Assembly: GCA_021299615.1 (NCBI GenBank)
Contig: JAJTHC010000055.1
Location: forward strand, 1 to 7,038
From: Vampirovibrionales bacterium
GTDB taxonomy: Bacteria; Cyanobacteriota; Vampirovibrionia; Vampirovibrionales; JAJTHC01
Reading direction: 5' to 3'
Length of the DNA: 7,038 nucleotides
Part shown: positions 1 through 4,775 of the stretch, piece after piece
How the letters are laid out: each line of letters opens with the position of its first letter
Position numbering within the stretch: the first letter of the stretch is position 1
The notes under the pieces: generated by a model
What the model saw: the letters and a program-made list of their open reading frames with translations, nothing else
The model's database searches: none
Told to the model about the DNA's origin: nothing
Program-made: the position numbers and the translations under genes

Positions 1-1
1 C

Positions 2-262
2 CTCTCCGACGCAGGCGAATCGTTTGAATCTGTTGGCTTAGGTCGTCGGAACGTTGTCGTGTTGATGGATTGGCAGCTCGCCAATGGGGATGACGGCTTA
101 GCTCTTGTCAATAGTTGGGTGGCTCAAGGTTTGCCAGCGGAACGGGTGATTATTGTGAGTGGGGCGGATGATGTGCCGTTGCATCCATATAAAGTGGTGA
201 CTAAATCGCAGGCGGGGGCGTTGCTGGTGCCGACTCTATTGCAAATGGCGAATAAAATCTAG
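2..262 (+). CDS. C-terminal part of a response-regulator receiver domain protein (5' end outside window)
   Basis: The frame is open from the left edge and ends at TAG 260-262, giving 86 residues. What is seen: a hydrophobic strand followed by Asp (VVVLMDWQLANGDDGL, Asp codon 68-70), as in the phospho-acceptor strand of receiver domains; a second strand VIIVSG with Ser at 158-160, 30 residues after the Asp as in CheY-type domains; and VVTKS with Lys at 203-205, matching the conserved Lys. By family knowledge such domains accept phosphate from a histidine kinase; whether this is a stand-alone regulator or the tail of a hybrid kinase cannot be told. Odd points: only 15 residues separate Ser and Lys, so the alpha-4 region is shortened, and the usual Lys-Pro is Lys-Ser. 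The GTG at 59 would fall inside the domain, so I do not take it as the start. The last nine codons, including the stop, lie in a repeat whose other strand reads like the end of the CCA enzyme. Confidence 0.6.
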   Translation, partial: LSDAGESFESVGLGRRNVVVLMDWQLANGDDGLALVNSWVAQGLPAERVIIVSGADDVPLHPYKVVTKSQAGALLVPTLLQMANKI

Positions 263-271
263 TACCTCTTC
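236..271. repeat. Left copy of imperfect ~36-bp direct repeat flanking the ATPase gene
   Basis: This segment matches 2060-2095 at 30 of 36 positions by my hand alignment, without gaps. Weaker similarity continues to about position 286. Plus-strand reading gives LLQMANKI and stop, the end of the receiver protein. Minus-strand reading, in codon register, gives EEVLDFIRHLQ and stop, against EEALDFIRQLQ and stop at the true end of the CCA gene. Several differences fall so that the minus-strand protein changes only conservatively. The two copies bracket the AT-rich ATPase gene. The arrangement is seen directly; its origin as an insertion boundary is inferred. Confidence 0.75.
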
Positions 272-301
272 TTTGCTGTAGATCTGCCACACCCTAGGGC
301 T
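236..301 (-). pseudogene. Fragment resembling the 3' end of the CCA nucleotidyltransferase gene
   Basis: Read on the minus strand, codons 286 down to 236 give QIYSKEEVLDFIRHLQ and stop, aligned with RIHTREEALDFIRQLQ and stop of the complete CCA gene 1.8 kb away; most differences are conservative (H/Y, T/S, R/K, A/V). Just upstream the fragment reads SPRVW, and the intact enzyme has SPRVG 14 to 15 residues earlier than the aligned tail. That would fit an internal deletion of about 14 codons, though the SPRV match is short. Further upstream the frame stays open to 436 without a convincing start or recognisable sequence. No sign of expression. It could instead be the tail of a different gene with a similar last helix; the tail match itself is strong. 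Confidence 0.45.
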
Positions 302-303
302 AA

Positions 304-334
304 GGTGCCTACAATCAGAAGAGGGTACGGCACC
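304..334. other. Imperfect stem-loop after the receiver gene
   Basis: GGTGCC (304-309) plus TAC (310-312) can pair with GTA (325-327) plus GGCACC (329-334), with one bulged C and a 12-nt loop. It lies 42 bases past the receiver stop and before the ATPase promoter, so it might end the receiver transcript. No run of T follows, so it is not a standard intrinsic terminator. The palindrome GCACGTGC at 345-352 follows it. Confidence 0.3.
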
Positions 335-395
335 ACTTTCAAGCGCACGTGCAATATGGCGAGTTTTGTTAAGAATTAGGGTAGTATAGCAAGGA

Positions 396-424
396 TTGCC
401 TTTATTTTTTATAAAAGAGATAAT
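396..424 (+). promoter_or_regulatory. Predicted sigma70-type promoter of the ATPase gene
   Basis: TTGCCT at 396-401 and GATAAT at 419-424 are separated by 17 bases, an ideal spacing, inside AT-rich sequence. Transcription would begin near 431, about 40 bases before the ATG at 472. The promoter lies inside the AT-rich segment, so the gene would carry its own transcription start and need no host promoter. Prediction from sequence only. Confidence 0.55.
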
Positions 425-471
425 GTAGCAATGATATTAACTTATATCTAAGAAAAGGACACTGTCTACAA

Positions 472-2031
472 ATGCACATTATTTTAAAAGAAAATAGTAA
501 TATTGGTAATCTTGATGCAGAAAATGACGATTCATTTTTAAAAGAGAACTTTATTTGTACAAGTGAATATGAGGAACTAAAAGACTTTTCAAACAATAAG
601 ATGATTCTTCTTGGTCGTACAGGATCAGGAAAGACTGCCCTAGTAAAAAAAATAGAGGAAGATAGTGATTCTTATATTATTATACAGCCTAGCAAGTTTG
701 CATTAGAATACATTACAAATGTTCCTGTTGTAGCAAAATTAAAAAGTGAAGGTGTGAATTTAGAGGTTTTCTATAAATTTTTATGGCTACATGAAATTAT
801 CTCTAAAATCATATTGAAACATTTAGATGAAAAGGGACACTCCGAACATGCCTTAATACACTTTTTTACAGAACTTATTCCCAAATCAAAAACAAAAGAT
901 CTTAAACAAATGCAAGACTACTTGGAAAAATACGACGGCAGATGGTTTCAAGATGATTTTACAGGACAATATACAAGTGAACTAGAACACAGATTTAAGA
1001 TTGAGGGAAAAATACCCTTTCTTTCTGGGGCAGGGGGGACTGGAAGTTTATCTCAAAAAGAAAAAACAGAGCTTGAGCTAGCTACTACAAAATATGTAAA
1101 TGATGATCAAATAAAGAATTTAAATCTTATCGTGAATTGTCTAAAGGTATTTTTCGAGCGAAACAGCCAAAAAAAGGTAGTCGTCGTTATTGATGATTTA
1201 GATCAAGATTGGATTGATGAAGATTCAAAATATAAATTGATTGATAGTTTATTAACTTCAATTCGTTCTTTTTTGGATGTTAAAAATCTTAAAATTGTAA
1301 TTGCTCTTCGAGCGGATTTATTATACAAAACTTTTACAGAAACTAAAAAACAGAATGAAAAATATGACTCCTACACTATAAAACTAGATTGGAACAGAGA
1401 GAAAATTAAAGAATTGTTAAACAAAAGAACAACTTCTCTCTTTAAATACAAATATAAAAAAACTCAACAGGTAACTTTTGAAGATATTTTTAACTTTAAC
1501 ATAAATGAACAAAAAGCATTCGACTATATCTTAGATAGAACGATGATGAGACCTCGTGACGCAATAGATTTTGTCAATCTCTGTTTTGCAAAAGCTTCTG
1601 AATTTGGATCAGAGGTTCAGAACATACATATACTAGAAGCAGAAGAAGAGTTTCTATTTAGTAGATTAAAAGCTTTGAAAGATGAATGGGTAAACCTCTA
1701 CCCTGAAATTGAAGGCTATATAACAGCTATACGACCTTTAGGAAATTCCTTTGCATTTGAAGAGGTATTGTCTAAATACCAAGATATAGAAGATACCATT
1801 CTTAATACCAATAATATGGAGGACCCTGTAGTTATTGATTTTAGTGAACATAGCGTTACTAAAGATAAAAAAATTAAAAATTTTCTCAAGATCTTATTTA
1901 GAATAGGTATTATCGGGAAGGTATCTATTAGTAGGATTGTGTATTCTACAACAAAGTTACCTGAACTCACTGATCTAGACTTTAATAATGATTTGAAATT
2001 AGTGATACATCCTCTCTTTCAAAATAAGTAA
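472..2031 (+). CDS. P-loop ATPase, Sll1717-like family (probable accessory or defence gene)
   Basis: The product has 519 residues and no signal peptide or clear membrane segment, so it is likely cytosolic. An N-terminal pattern NLDAENDDSFLKENFICTSEY (residues 13-33) leads into Walker A GRTGSGKT (48-55). Walker B is VVVVIDDLD (236-244). A strand with Arg, IVIALRAD (275-282), follows, then DRTMMRPRD (355-363), the Arg-Pro-Arg-Asp stretch seen in the lid region of this ATPase group. The 'AE-D...F..T..Y' lead-in and the Walker A spacing are what I recall of the Sll1717-family ATPases, relatives of KAP/STAND NTPases; the biochemical role is not established, and links to phage defence are inference. 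The C-terminal ~120 residues resemble nothing I recognise. The SD-like AAAAGGA (453-459) is 12 bases before ATG 472; an in-frame TAA at 421-423 limits the start. The gene is much more AT-rich than its neighbours, favours AGA, ATA and TTA codons, and stands alone, between direct repeats. Transfer is likely. Confidence 0.8.
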   Translation: MHIILKENSNIGNLDAENDDSFLKENFICTSEYEELKDFSNNKMILLGRTGSGKTALVKKIEEDSDSYIIIQPSKFALEYITNVPVVAKLKSEGVNLEVFYKFLWLHEIISKIILKHLDEKGHSEHALIHFFTELIPKSKTKDLKQMQDYLEKYDGRWFQDDFTGQYTSELEHRFKIEGKIPFLSGAGGTGSLSQKEKTELELATTKYVNDDQIKNLNLIVNCLKVFFERNSQKKVVVVIDDLDQDWIDEDSKYKLIDSLLTSIRSFLDVKNLKIVIALRADLLYKTFTETKKQNEKYDSYTIKLDWNREKIKELLNKRTTSLFKYKYKKTQQVTFEDIFNFNINEQKAFDYILDRTMMRPRDAIDFVNLCFAKASEFGSEVQNIHILEAEEEFLFSRLKALKDEWVNLYPEIEGYITAIRPLGNSFAFEEVLSKYQDIEDTILNTNNMEDPVVIDFSEHSVTKDKKIKNFLKILFRIGIIGKVSISRIVYSTTKLPELTDLDFNNDLKLVIHPLFQNK

Positions 2032-2059
2032 GAATAAAAAGAAACCTTCCATGACAAGC

Positions 2060-2095
2060 TTATTGCAACTGGCGAATAAAGTCTAACGCCTCTTC
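2060..2095. repeat. Right copy of imperfect ~36-bp direct repeat flanking the ATPase gene
   Basis: The partner of 236-271. It contains the last 12 codons (stop included) of the CCA gene on the minus strand. On the plus strand, in the register used by the receiver gene, it reads LLQLANKV and TAA (2084-2086), nearly the receiver tail. Just before it the plus frame reads MTS where the receiver has VPT, hinting that the homology extends 3-4 codons to the left, down to about 2051. AT-rich sequence begins immediately to the left. Confidence 0.75.
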
Positions 2096-3505
2096 CCTCG
2101 TATGGATGCGTCCCAAGGCGTGAGCGTCTTTTAGCTGTGCGAGCAGTTCCCCCACCCGAGGGCTCGGGGGAATGCCCAAGACCTGCATAATGGTTTGACC
2201 ATCCAACAACGGCGGGGCTTGGCGTTGAGCCTTCCCTTGCCAATAGCGATGCAACAAATCCAGCAAGTCCGCTTGAGCGGTGGCGAGCGTTTCAGGCGTA
2301 AAGGCGTGACCTCGTGTGCTTAAGGTATCCGCCAAAGCCAGCACAATGAGAAAGGGCGTGTCCGCTTCCATACGCCGAAAAAAGCGGAGCCTGCTTTTTT
2401 CGCTACTTTGCTCGTCAAACGTACACGGATACAAATGCCATTCCACCAAGCGACTCACCCGATGCTTCACCGCTTGGCTCAGTTTCCATTCGCTCAACAA
2501 AGGACTTAGCACGTCAACGCCCTTTTTTTCATGCCCCAAGAATCGATGCCGAAAGTTGGCTTCTACCTGCCATGTATGCGGTTTGGCAATATCGTGAAAC
2601 AAGCACGCCATTTTCACCAAGCCGTATTCCGTAGCTCCATGACTGCTGGGTTGCGTCAAAGCCTCTTGCGTTTGGGCGTCGAGTTGCGGATAAATGGTTT
2701 CGGCTTGATTCACCAGCTCTAGGCTATGTTCCCACAACGGCAAATGATGATGCGTGTTAGGACTCACCATTTTCAAGGCTTTTAGCGGTGGGAATAAGGC
2801 TTCTAAAATACCCGCATCCGCCATGATTTGGATCGTGGGAAAGGCTCGTTCCGCCGAAAGTAATTTAAACCACTCGACTGCCATGCGTTCTTTGGCGACG
2901 CTATGTAAGTAAGGCAGGCATTCTTTTGCCCAGTTTAAGGTTTCTATTTCAATCGTGCTAGGGGTTTGAACCGTATTTAACGTCGCATGAAAGCGAAAGA
3001 TCCGCAAAATCCGCAAGGGATCGTCCTTGAGGTTGTCAAGGCTCAAGACTCGAATAATACCAGCGTTTAAATCGGCTTGACTTCGATATAAATCTAGCAA
3101 TTCACCGCTTTGCGTATGCACGGCAAGGGCGTTTACCGTCAAATCCCGACGAGCCAAGTCCGCTTTAATATCGTCGCCTTGCACCTGAACGACATCCAAA
3201 AACAACGGCGGACTTTGCTTATCTTCATGCAAGAAAACGACCCGATAAATCCCCCACGATTCATCCAGCACCACCAGCCGTGTATGAGGAACCGCTTCTT
3301 GCACGGCGTGAGCCACCGCTTTGGCGGACGCTCCCAGCACGCTGACATCCATATCTTCAAGCGGCAACGGCTTTTTTAATATGGCATCACGCACCGCACC
3401 GCCCACGAGGTAGGCTTCTGCTCCAGCGAAGGATTTTAGCACGTTATTCAGTGCTAGAATACGAGCATCACGTAAAAGGGGGGCGAAAACATTAGTCGGA
3501 TTCAT
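2060..3505 (-). CDS. cca: CCA tRNA nucleotidyltransferase with HD domain
   Basis: The 481-residue product adds or repairs the 3' CCA of tRNAs in the cytosol. Class II nucleotidyltransferase motifs appear in order: YLVGGAVRD (residues 32-40); the metal-binding pair DMD (51-53) in place of the usual D-x-D; a third acidic residue in FLDV (Asp104); ARRDLTVNALA (118-128), the RRD nucleotide-selecting motif; DDPLRILRIFRF (161-172); and KERMAVEW (205-212). An HD phosphohydrolase domain follows, with His260 in LWEHSLEL and the His-Asp pair at 304-305 in LFHDIAKP. The C-terminal helix region (GIPPSPRVGELL ... TREEALDF) is typical of HD-bearing members. By family knowledge the HD part gives phosphatase or phosphodiesterase activity in some homologues. 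A poly(A) polymerase of the same superfamily is the alternative, less likely with an HD domain. The start overlaps rsmE by 14 bases; GGAGG (3511-3515, minus) sits 5 bases before the ATG, implying translational coupling. Confidence 0.93.
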   Translation of the reverse strand: MNPTNVFAPLLRDARILALNNVLKSFAGAEAYLVGGAVRDAILKKPLPLEDMDVSVLGASAKAVAHAVQEAVPHTRLVVLDESWGIYRVVFLHEDKQSPPLFLDVVQVQGDDIKADLARRDLTVNALAVHTQSGELLDLYRSQADLNAGIIRVLSLDNLKDDPLRILRIFRFHATLNTVQTPSTIEIETLNWAKECLPYLHSVAKERMAVEWFKLLSAERAFPTIQIMADAGILEALFPPLKALKMVSPNTHHHLPLWEHSLELVNQAETIYPQLDAQTQEALTQPSSHGATEYGLVKMACLFHDIAKPHTWQVEANFRHRFLGHEKKGVDVLSPLLSEWKLSQAVKHRVSRLVEWHLYPCTFDEQSSEKSRLRFFRRMEADTPFLIVLALADTLSTRGHAFTPETLATAQADLLDLLHRYWQGKAQRQAPPLLDGQTIMQVLGIPPSPRVGELLAQLKDAHALGRIHTREEALDFIRQLQ

Positions 3506-4256
3506 GGATGCCTCCGTGTAATAAAAGGGTCAATCCAGCGAGGCTAGCGGTTTCGGCTCGTAAGATGCGGTTGCCTAAGTGACACGGCATCACCTGCGGA
3601 TGCACCGCCAACGCCTCTTTTTCAGCAGGCGACCAGCCCCCTTCGGCACCGATCCACAAGCCTGCTTGCGAATGGGGATTCATTCCTTGCACGGCGTGGC
3701 TTAAGGGCTGGATGCTTTCGTCGTGACGTTCCACCAAGGCGAAGCTTGTGGACGGCGTTTGCTCTAAAGCGTCTTGAAAGGCAAGCGGTGCGTAAACGTG
3801 CGGAATGTAAAGGCTTTCGCATTGAAGGGCGGCATCTTTGACGATGCGTTGCCAGCGTTCTTGCTTATTGGAGCCATGCCCTCCTTTGATGACGGTGAAC
3901 TCGCTCAAAATCGGCTGAATGGCGTAAACACCGAGTTCGCACGCCTTTTGAAGTAAGACATCCCACGCTTGTTCTTTCAGCAGACTGGCGTATAAAGTCA
4001 CCTGTAGGGTCGGCGTTGTATTAGGTGTATCAACGGCTTCCACGTTTTTTAAGACGATACTTTTTTTGTGGATCGCCTCAATTTCGGCGTGAAAAACCTG
4101 CTGGTTTTGAGCATCCACGCAGGTCAAGGTATCGGTGAGCTTGAGGCGTTGCACCGTCAAAAGATGATGTAAAGTATCCGCATCATCAAGGCTGTGGAGG
4201 CTCTCAAGCGTCCACGGGCTGGGGGTGTCTGGTAGGAAGAGGCGTTTGCGTGCCAT
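3492..4256 (-). CDS. rsmE: 16S rRNA (uracil1498-N3)-methyltransferase RsmE
   Basis: The 254-residue product matches the usual family length and should methylate N3 of U1498 in 16S rRNA on the assembled 30S subunit, using S-adenosylmethionine. Seen: the N-terminal RLFLP of the PUA-like RNA-binding part; KEQAWDVLLQKACELGV in the middle; ERWQRIVKDAALQC; then the SPOUT knot signatures IGAEGGWSPAE (from residue 202; usual form IGPEGGFS) and LGNRILRAETA (227-237; usual form LGPRILRTETA). The Pro-to-Ala and Pro-to-Asn changes in these motifs are mild variants; the catalytic-fold Gly and Arg residues are kept. AAAAGGA (4264-4270, minus) lies 7 bases before the ATG. It is the first gene of an rsmE-cca operon. 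Confidence 0.95.
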   Translation of the reverse strand: MARKRLFLPDTPSPWTLESLHSLDDADTLHHLLTVQRLKLTDTLTCVDAQNQQVFHAEIEAIHKKSIVLKNVEAVDTPNTTPTLQVTLYASLLKEQAWDVLLQKACELGVYAIQPILSEFTVIKGGHGSNKQERWQRIVKDAALQCESLYIPHVYAPLAFQDALEQTPSTSFALVERHDESIQPLSHAVQGMNPHSQAGLWIGAEGGWSPAEKEALAVHPQVMPCHLGNRILRAETASLAGLTLLLHGGIHESD

Positions 4257-4270
4257 GGGGGTATCCTTTT

Positions 4271-4294
4271 AGGGATTGTTTTAAGCGTATCCCT
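4271..4294 (-). promoter_or_regulatory. Inverted repeat between rsmE -10 box and ribosome binding site
   Basis: AGGGAT (4271-4276) and ATCCCT (4289-4294) are perfect inverted repeats around a 12-base loop. On the minus strand the site starts just after the predicted -10 and ends directly against the AAAAGGA ribosome binding site. It could be an operator or a weak 5'-leader hairpin. Six base pairs are few, so chance is possible. Confidence 0.25.
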
Positions 4295-4295
4295 T

Positions 4296-4325
4296 ATTAT
4301 AGCCAAGTTTATAATTTCCTGTACA
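4296..4325 (-). promoter_or_regulatory. Predicted promoter of the rsmE-cca operon
   Basis: The minus strand carries a perfect TATAAT -10 (4296-4301). Eighteen bases upstream is TGTACA (4320-4325), four of six matches to the -35 consensus. Transcription would start near 4289, leaving a leader of about 33 bases. The site abuts the repeat cluster, whose first box starts at 4331, so the repeats lie upstream of, not inside, this operon's transcript. Confidence 0.5.
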
Positions 4326-4330
4326 GTGTC

Positions 4331-4418
4331 TCTTCGTTGTCGCTACGATTATTTTGTTCAGTCATGTAGGTCTATCTACACTTCTTCACAAAATAATCTA
4401 GGCTCCTCGTCTAGCCTA
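4331..4418. repeat. Structured repeat element, copy A
   Basis: Begins with a 20-nt box TCTTCGTTGTCGCTACGATT, identical to 4536-4555, itself able to form TCGT/ACGA around a 7-nt loop. Next is a nested stem: GATTATTTTGT (4347-4357) pairs perfectly with ACAAAATAATC (4388-4398), 11 bp. Inside is a symmetric 7x7 internal loop, then TGTAG (4365-4369), loop GTCTAT, and CTACA (4376-4380). The 11-nt box TCTAGGCTCCT (4397-4407), shared with copy B, starts a second hairpin, TAGGCT (4399-4404) with AGCCTA (4413-4418). No credible coding frame. The CTTCG..CGCTACG and GGCTCCTCG pieces recall short palindromic repeats dispersed in many bacterial genomes, from memory only. The strand of any transcript is unknown. 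Confidence 0.75.
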
Positions 4419-4448
4419 CTGTATGGAAAACTTTTTAAAACACTATAT

Positions 4449-4529
4449 ACGCTTTTCAATCGTTTAAATGGTATAAGCCTAGACTACCCCAAACATCTCC
4501 CTAATACCAATTAAACGATTAAATAGCGT
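4449..4529. repeat. Long palindrome 1 (repeat units R1 and R2)
   Basis: Arms 4449-4474 and 4504-4529 are inverted repeats, 26 nt, 23 matching, around a 29-nt loop. Outer ends are ACGCT..AATC and inner ends TGGTAT/ATACCA, the same as in palindrome 2. The loop carries AGCCTAGACT (4476-4485), the reverse complement of AGTCTAGGCT in copy B (4600-4609). No coding evidence and no T-run terminator. Confidence 0.8.
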
Positions 4530-4535
4530 CTGGCG

Positions 4536-4617
4536 TCTTCGTTGTCGCTACGATTCTCGATGTGCTTATGTACGTTTGTGTACACCTCGCCCATCTGCGA
4601 GTCTAGGCTCCTAGAAT
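4536..4617. repeat. Structured repeat element, copy B
   Basis: Second copy of the element at 4331. The 5' box (4536-4555) is identical over 20 nt, and the 3' box TCTAGGCTCCT is at 4602-4612. The inner hairpin is TGTAC (4569-4573), loop GTTTGT, GTACA (4580-4584): the same 5-bp stem and 6-nt loop as copy A, with the closing G-C swapped to C-G. The outer stem has different sequence but still pairs: GATTC (4552-4556) with GAGTC (4599-4603, one G-T), and GATG (4559-4562) with CATC (4592-4595). The 3' hairpin is TCTAGG/CCTAGA around CT. The pattern indicates that structure rather than sequence is conserved. Confidence 0.75.
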
Positions 4618-4624
4618 CCACCTA

Positions 4625-4679
4625 TACGCTATTTAATCTAAGAAATGGTATAATACCATTTCTTAGATTAAATAGCGTA
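4625..4679. repeat. Perfect 27-bp palindrome 2 with 1-nt centre (repeat units R3 and R4)
   Basis: Arms 4625-4651 and 4653-4679 are perfect inverted repeats around a single A (4652). The arm begins TACGCTATTTAATC and ends AAATGGTAT. Outer halves match palindrome 1 (GATTAAATAGCGT also occurs at 4517-4529), while the middle differs. A-rich then T-rich sequence (AAAAAATTTT) follows at 4679-4688. As RNA it would be an extremely stable hairpin, but no T-run is placed to make a standard terminator on either strand. Confidence 0.9.
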
Positions 4680-4689
4680 AAAAATTTTC

Positions 4690-4757
4690 TGTAGGGGTGC
4701 GATTTATCTCATCCGTTTTAGGATTGTGGGGTGGACGTGATAAATCACGTCCCTACA
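4690..4757. repeat. Third inverted-repeat element with TGTAGGG/CCCTACA ends
   Basis: The ends TGTAGGG (4690-4696) and CCCTACA (4751-4757) are inverted, and the pairing extends inward with GATTTATC (4701-4708) against GATAAATC (4739-4746); 16 of 19 positions match. The right half alone forms a perfect 8-bp hairpin, GGACGTGA (4733-4740) and TCACGTCC (4745-4752), loop TAAA. It lies 19-86 bases past the stop of the 597-residue gene and might act as its 3'-end structure, but there is no T-run. Similar TGTAGGG-ended elements are common dispersed repeats in some bacteria, from memory; copy number here is unknown. Confidence 0.65.
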
Positions 4758-4775
4758 TTTAATGGCTATAAACCG

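Noticed and set aside
366..387. An alternative ATPase promoter, TTGTTA (366-371) and TAGTAT (382-387)
   Set aside because: The spacer is only 10 bases; the downstream pair at 396-424 with a 17-base spacer is far better.
236..436. A short minus-strand gene antisense to the receiver tail
   Set aside because: The frame is open, but there is no ATG, no ribosome binding site, and only the last ~16 residues match anything (the CCA tail). Treated as a fragment.
263..2059. A transposon or integron carrying the ATPase gene
   Set aside because: No transposase, integrase or terminal inverted repeats are seen; only the imperfect direct repeats made of host gene ends.
2019..2243. A 74-codon minus-strand frame over the end of the CCA gene
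   Set aside because: It is an out-of-frame shadow of cca, with low-complexity Arg/Gly/Ser content and no start signal.
4326..4514. A 62-codon plus-strand reading frame in the repeat cluster
   Set aside because: It runs through repeat element A and palindrome 1, has no ribosome binding site and resembles no protein; the structure of the repeats explains the sequence.
4449..4679. A possible CRISPR array, because a ~26-bp unit recurs four times
   Set aside because: The units alternate in orientation, spacing is irregular (29, 96 and 1 base), and there are no cas genes. These are palindromes, not direct repeats with spacers.
4733..4752. Intrinsic terminator of the 597-residue gene
   Set aside because: The 8-bp hairpin is perfect, but the minus strand continues ACCCCACAATCC without a T-run, and the hairpin is part of a larger inverted element.
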